Of a stretch of DNA of 64,000 bases, positions 61,456 to 64,000 are shown piece by piece. Each line of letters begins with the position of its first letter. The first letter of the stretch is position 1. The notes beneath the pieces are model-generated. The model was not told the origin of the DNA. It ran no database searches and saw nothing but the letters and a program-made list of their open reading frames with translations. Made by a program: the position numbers and the translations under genes. Source of the stretch: Bacillota bacterium. Its GTDB lineage: Bacteria > Bacillota > Sulfobacillia > Sulfobacillales > Sulfobacillaceae. The stretch is from contig JAPNUO010000001.1 in NCBI GenBank assembly GCA_026627065.1, positions 591,922 through 655,921 of the forward strand, read 5' to 3'.

Positions 61456-62601
61456 TTATAATGACGGAGTCCACAATAGTCGTTGGAGCACGTTACTAGC
61501 TTGGCACCACTCGTCGATCAACAAAGCCTCTTCCTTAGAATGTGCCAAATAAATGTTACCGGGACCGAATATTACACACTCTATTCCAATTTTGGCGAAC
61601 TGCCATGCATCACTTCCATAAGCCATACCGATTGGATTAGCGTCCATCCCGACGTAAATTAACGCCTCCTGCATTAGGCGCACTATCGAAGCATTAGAAG
61701 GCACCATAAACCATGGAATGGTTATGCCCTTTCTCCATTCGACCCGTAATTCTGTCGGCAAACGGACCCGCTGACCTTGGGCAACCATCTTCTCAAATAA
61801 CAGATTAGCATCTTCCGGCGGTACAGTACGCCGATCAAACGTAATCCGAGCCTCACTAGGTACGATGTTATCTCCTATCCCTGACACAAACCGTGTAGGT
61901 GTTAGAGTAGGTTGGCCCAAGACGGGATCATTTGGCCACTCAGCCTCATTGTGCCAACGAAGAAAATGCTGAATTAACTCAACTCCGCCTGCCAAGGAAT
62001 TGATGCCTTGGTCTGGCACACTCGAATGAGCTGCCCTTCCAGAAAGTATGACGTCAAATCTCAGAACCCCTTTGTGAGCCGTTACTAGACGATTATTGGT
62101 TGGCTCCCCAATAATTGCCATATCGAAATCATGATCGCGCTCTAAAAAATATCGAGCACCGGATCCTGAAACTTCTTCGTCACCTACTGCAGCTAATGTA
62201 ATATTCCAAGCTGCTGGATACTCGACCGCTCGTGCCAATAAAGTGGCAAATAGGGCAACCGAGGCCTTAGCGTCAACACTCCCCCGTCCACTCACGAAGC
62301 CATGACGTATTTTGGCGATAAACGCATCTTTATAAGGGGCACTAACAGTGTCTAAATGTGAACATAAAACAATACGTGGTGAGCCAGATGAAGTTGACAC
62401 GTGTGCAACCAAGTTCCAAGTTCGAGGCCCCACTTGTTGAATGTCGCTAGATACTCCCCGTGATTGTAACCAGTGCTTTAAGACCTGGGCTACGGCATAT
62501 TCCCCGGTCCCTCCCTCGATGCGACTATTGACCGACGGGCACTGAATCAATTGACGAAGCAAAGCCAAACCATCCTCTATGAATTGTTCTGAAAGTCTCA
62601 T
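61456..62601 (-). CDS. M20 family metallopeptidase/deacylase (ArgE/DapE-like)
   Basis: The 381-residue protein has IVLCSHLDTVSAP (metal His and Asp), GRGSVDAKASVALFATLL (bridging Asp), VGDEEVSGSGARYFL (general base Glu pair), IIGEPTNNRLVTAHKG, and a C-terminal FGPGNIYLAHSKEEALLIDEW with the last metal His. A dimerisation domain with AAHSSVPDQG lies between. It is closest in design to LysK/ArgE/DapE deacylases, which cleave N-acyl groups from amino acids. It is encoded between the PLP lyase and the unknown 388-residue protein. It may free an amino acid from an acylated form. Confidence 0.87.
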   Translation of the reverse strand: MRLSEQFIEDGLALLRQLIQCPSVNSRIEGGTGEYAVAQVLKHWLQSRGVSSDIQQVGPRTWNLVAHVSTSSGSPRIVLCSHLDTVSAPYKDAFIAKIRHGFVSGRGSVDAKASVALFATLLARAVEYPAAWNITLAAVGDEEVSGSGARYFLERDHDFDMAIIGEPTNNRLVTAHKGVLRFDVILSGRAAHSSVPDQGINSLAGGVELIQHFLRWHNEAEWPNDPVLGQPTLTPTRFVSGIGDNIVPSEARITFDRRTVPPEDANLLFEKMVAQGQRVRLPTELRVEWRKGITIPWFMVPSNASIVRLMQEALIYVGMDANPIGMAYGSDAWQFAKIGIECVIFGPGNIYLAHSKEEALLIDEWCQASNVLQRLLWTPSL

Positions 62602-62640
62602 CTTCCGTAAACTCCATTCTAATTTTGATCAGGAGAATCA

Positions 62641-63807
62641 TCAGTCGTTAACACGCCTAATACGTTCGGCTACCCGAGCCACCCATTCTCGTCGCTGTTT
62701 CGGCAAAATACCAAAATTGTAAAAGGAGAAGCGACGTGCGCCTTGTTCAAGGGCAACATCTATAGCATCGGAAAATATCGACCACGAGGGGACCACACTT
62801 TCAACCAATGTTAACCCCACCACAAGACGTTTGGACGTCCATCCTCGGGAAAAAAAAGCTCGAACATCGTTTTGCACCGAACTTGGCGACCCATACGCCA
62901 AAATGACACATTCCGTGTCTTCACGCATTCTCGGCGGAGGAGCCAAAGGGATACCCTCCAAAAGAGATAGGTTCGCTGGTCTTGCAAATGCCTGAGCTAT
63001 ATAAGCCATTGGCCCAGAAAACAACTTCGCTGAAGAAGCCAATGCGTCAGCTACTAAATCTGCTCGACGTTCTAACCATCGCGCAAGGTCTGGGCGCTCT
63101 GCCAGTATACCTATCAACTCTGTTGACGACGACTCACTTAGCGCTCCTTGACGGGCAACAGCTTCCCAATATCGTCGCACAAATTGCCTTAACGCCTCTG
63201 GATCGATGGAACTCTGGACCATTTCCCGACGACATTCATCACAAAAACACAGTCCTAAAAGGAGGTTTAGCAACGGAGTTATGACCACCCCGGAAATTTC
63301 ATGATGGTGCCCATGAAACACGGGAGTGAAGCCAGCCGACTCGATTTCAATCGCATCGAACATACCTGATGATGTAAGTAATTGAATAATGCCATCAAGA
63401 TAACCTCTATTGGCGATGGGACAAGGACTATGTAGAATAGGTTGACCAAATGCATTAACAACAGGGCGAATTTCAAATTTGTCATGGTAGGCAATAGTCC
63501 ACGCACGTAAAGCAATTCCCCGTCTTTGGAACGAGTTCCGGGTAGCTTGTAAAAAGTCTAACCAGTTAAACGACTGTAGCGAACGCGATAACATGGTGAG
63601 ATTTGTTTCTCCAAATGACATACCTTGCGGAAGATAAATTAGTTCGGGCTCTCCGTTGATTAATGATAAAACGTACCCCGCATGATAGATAACAGCCAAA
63701 GAAACCGCATCAACTCCCATTTCATCCAGCAAGGCAGCTGTCTTTTCTGGACCTAACCGTGCAATATCCCACGGATAAATCCACATGTGAACTGTCGTCA
63801 TCGTCAA
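62641..63807 (-). CDS. Unrecognised 388-residue protein, TIM-barrel-like pattern
   Basis: I do not recognise an established family. The N-terminus MWIYPWDIARLGPEKTAALLDEMGVDAVSL has an alternating strand-helix pattern that suggests a (beta/alpha) barrel, and YHAGYVLSLINGEPELIYLP follows. Other notable elements are EIESAGFTPVFHGHHHEISG (clustered histidines), LCFCDECRREM (CxxC), and a late LVVGLTLVESVVPSW and FSFYNFGIL. No signal peptide. The mid-region could be a metal-binding site. Its role in the cluster is open; a glycosidase-like or hydrolase barrel is possible. Confidence 0.6.
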   Translation of the reverse strand: MTMTTVHMWIYPWDIARLGPEKTAALLDEMGVDAVSLAVIYHAGYVLSLINGEPELIYLPQGMSFGETNLTMLSRSLQSFNWLDFLQATRNSFQRRGIALRAWTIAYHDKFEIRPVVNAFGQPILHSPCPIANRGYLDGIIQLLTSSGMFDAIEIESAGFTPVFHGHHHEISGVVITPLLNLLLGLCFCDECRREMVQSSIDPEALRQFVRRYWEAVARQGALSESSSTELIGILAERPDLARWLERRADLVADALASSAKLFSGPMAYIAQAFARPANLSLLEGIPLAPPPRMREDTECVILAYGSPSSVQNDVRAFFSRGWTSKRLVVGLTLVESVVPSWSIFSDAIDVALEQGARRFSFYNFGILPKQRREWVARVAERIRRVND

Positions 63808-63847
63808 ATCTCCTTAATCCATTCGCTTCTCATTACTTAAGTTCAAC

Positions 63848-64000
63848 TCAACGACGATCTCGGGCGTAAGCGGCAAGAAGCCCTAATATTAATAAACCCT
63901 CCACGATTTCTCGTGCCCCAGCACCTAAATTCAGCGATGTTAGGACTACGACAACCAATGTCAACAATATCGAGCCTGCAATAGTTCCCAAATACGATCC
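63848..64000 (-). CDS. C-terminal end of an RbsC/BPL2-type ABC transporter permease (partial)
   Basis: The last 50 residues enter from the right edge: GSYLGTIAGSILLTLVVVLT, then a LNLGAGAREIVEGLLILGLL segment, and a basic end AYARDRR. That matches the C-terminus of RbsC-type inner-membrane permeases that import sugars, amino acids and similar solutes. It is the first visible gene of the island's unit, 40 bases before the 388-residue protein. The remaining transporter genes lie outside the window. Confidence 0.8.
   Translation of the reverse strand, partial: GSYLGTIAGSILLTLVVVVLTSLNLGAGAREIVEGLLILGLLAAYARDRR

Overview
The window reads as chromosomal DNA of an endospore-forming, probably acidophilic Firmicute; a Sulfobacillus-like member of the Clostridia is my best guess. 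Support: a germination protease (gpr), a SpoVM-like micro-ORF, an SpoVB/MurJ-type flippase, two T-box leaders, the PrkC/PrpC-RsgA-Rpe block in Bacillus-like order, strong AGGAGG ribosome sites with many GTG/TTG starts, and a secreted G1 glutamic peptidase of a kind active at low pH. Most of the window is GC-rich and almost all genes lie on the minus strand in tightly overlapping operons. The genus is an inference.

Layout. 1-3.9 kb: end of an unknown gene, a small zinc-ribbon membrane protein, gpr, a monofunctional peptidoglycan glycosyltransferase and an SpoVB/MurJ-like flippase. 4.1-10 kb: heat-shock operon hspR-dnaK-dnaJ-clpB with a readable promoter overlapped by an inverted repeat. 10-20.1 kb: aromatic amino acid block: aroF-tyrA-aroA behind a T-box whose specifier reads UAC (Tyr), and the complete trpE-G-D-C-F-B-A operon behind a T-box whose specifier reads UGG (Trp). 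20.2-22.3 kb: a SHOCT protein and leuA. 22.3-39.3 kb: core block remA-rpoZ-coaBC-priA-fmt-rsmB-rlmN-prpC-prkC-rsgA-rpe-(small membrane protein)-spoVM-hslO, with rpmB on the plus strand and yloU-fakA-recG reading away from it. 39.3-43.5 kb: a DedA protein, dapF and a Ca2+-type P-ATPase. 43.8-50.6 kb, plus strand: proB-proA, an MBL hydrolase with an HAD hydrolase, the G1 peptidase, an L-2-hydroxyglutarate oxidase-like enzyme and a 33-residue membrane peptide. 50.6-55.5 kb: hisZ-G-B-H-A-F-IE.

55.6-64 kb differs. After a decayed IS630-type transposase the DNA becomes visibly AT-richer. It carries one minus-strand unit entering from beyond the right edge: an RbsC-type ABC permease end, an unrecognised 388-residue protein, an M20 deacylase/peptidase, a zinc-ribbon PLP lyase of the threonine synthase fold, an MBL hydrolase, a D-threonine aldolase/D-serine dehydratase-like PLP enzyme, a RidA protein and a YheO/DauR-type regulator. 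I read it as an acquired island for uptake and breakdown of an amino acid derivative, plausibly a D-amino acid or N-acyl amino acid. The substrate is unknown, and this is the best candidate in the window for an undescribed system.

No tRNA, rRNA or CRISPR array was seen.
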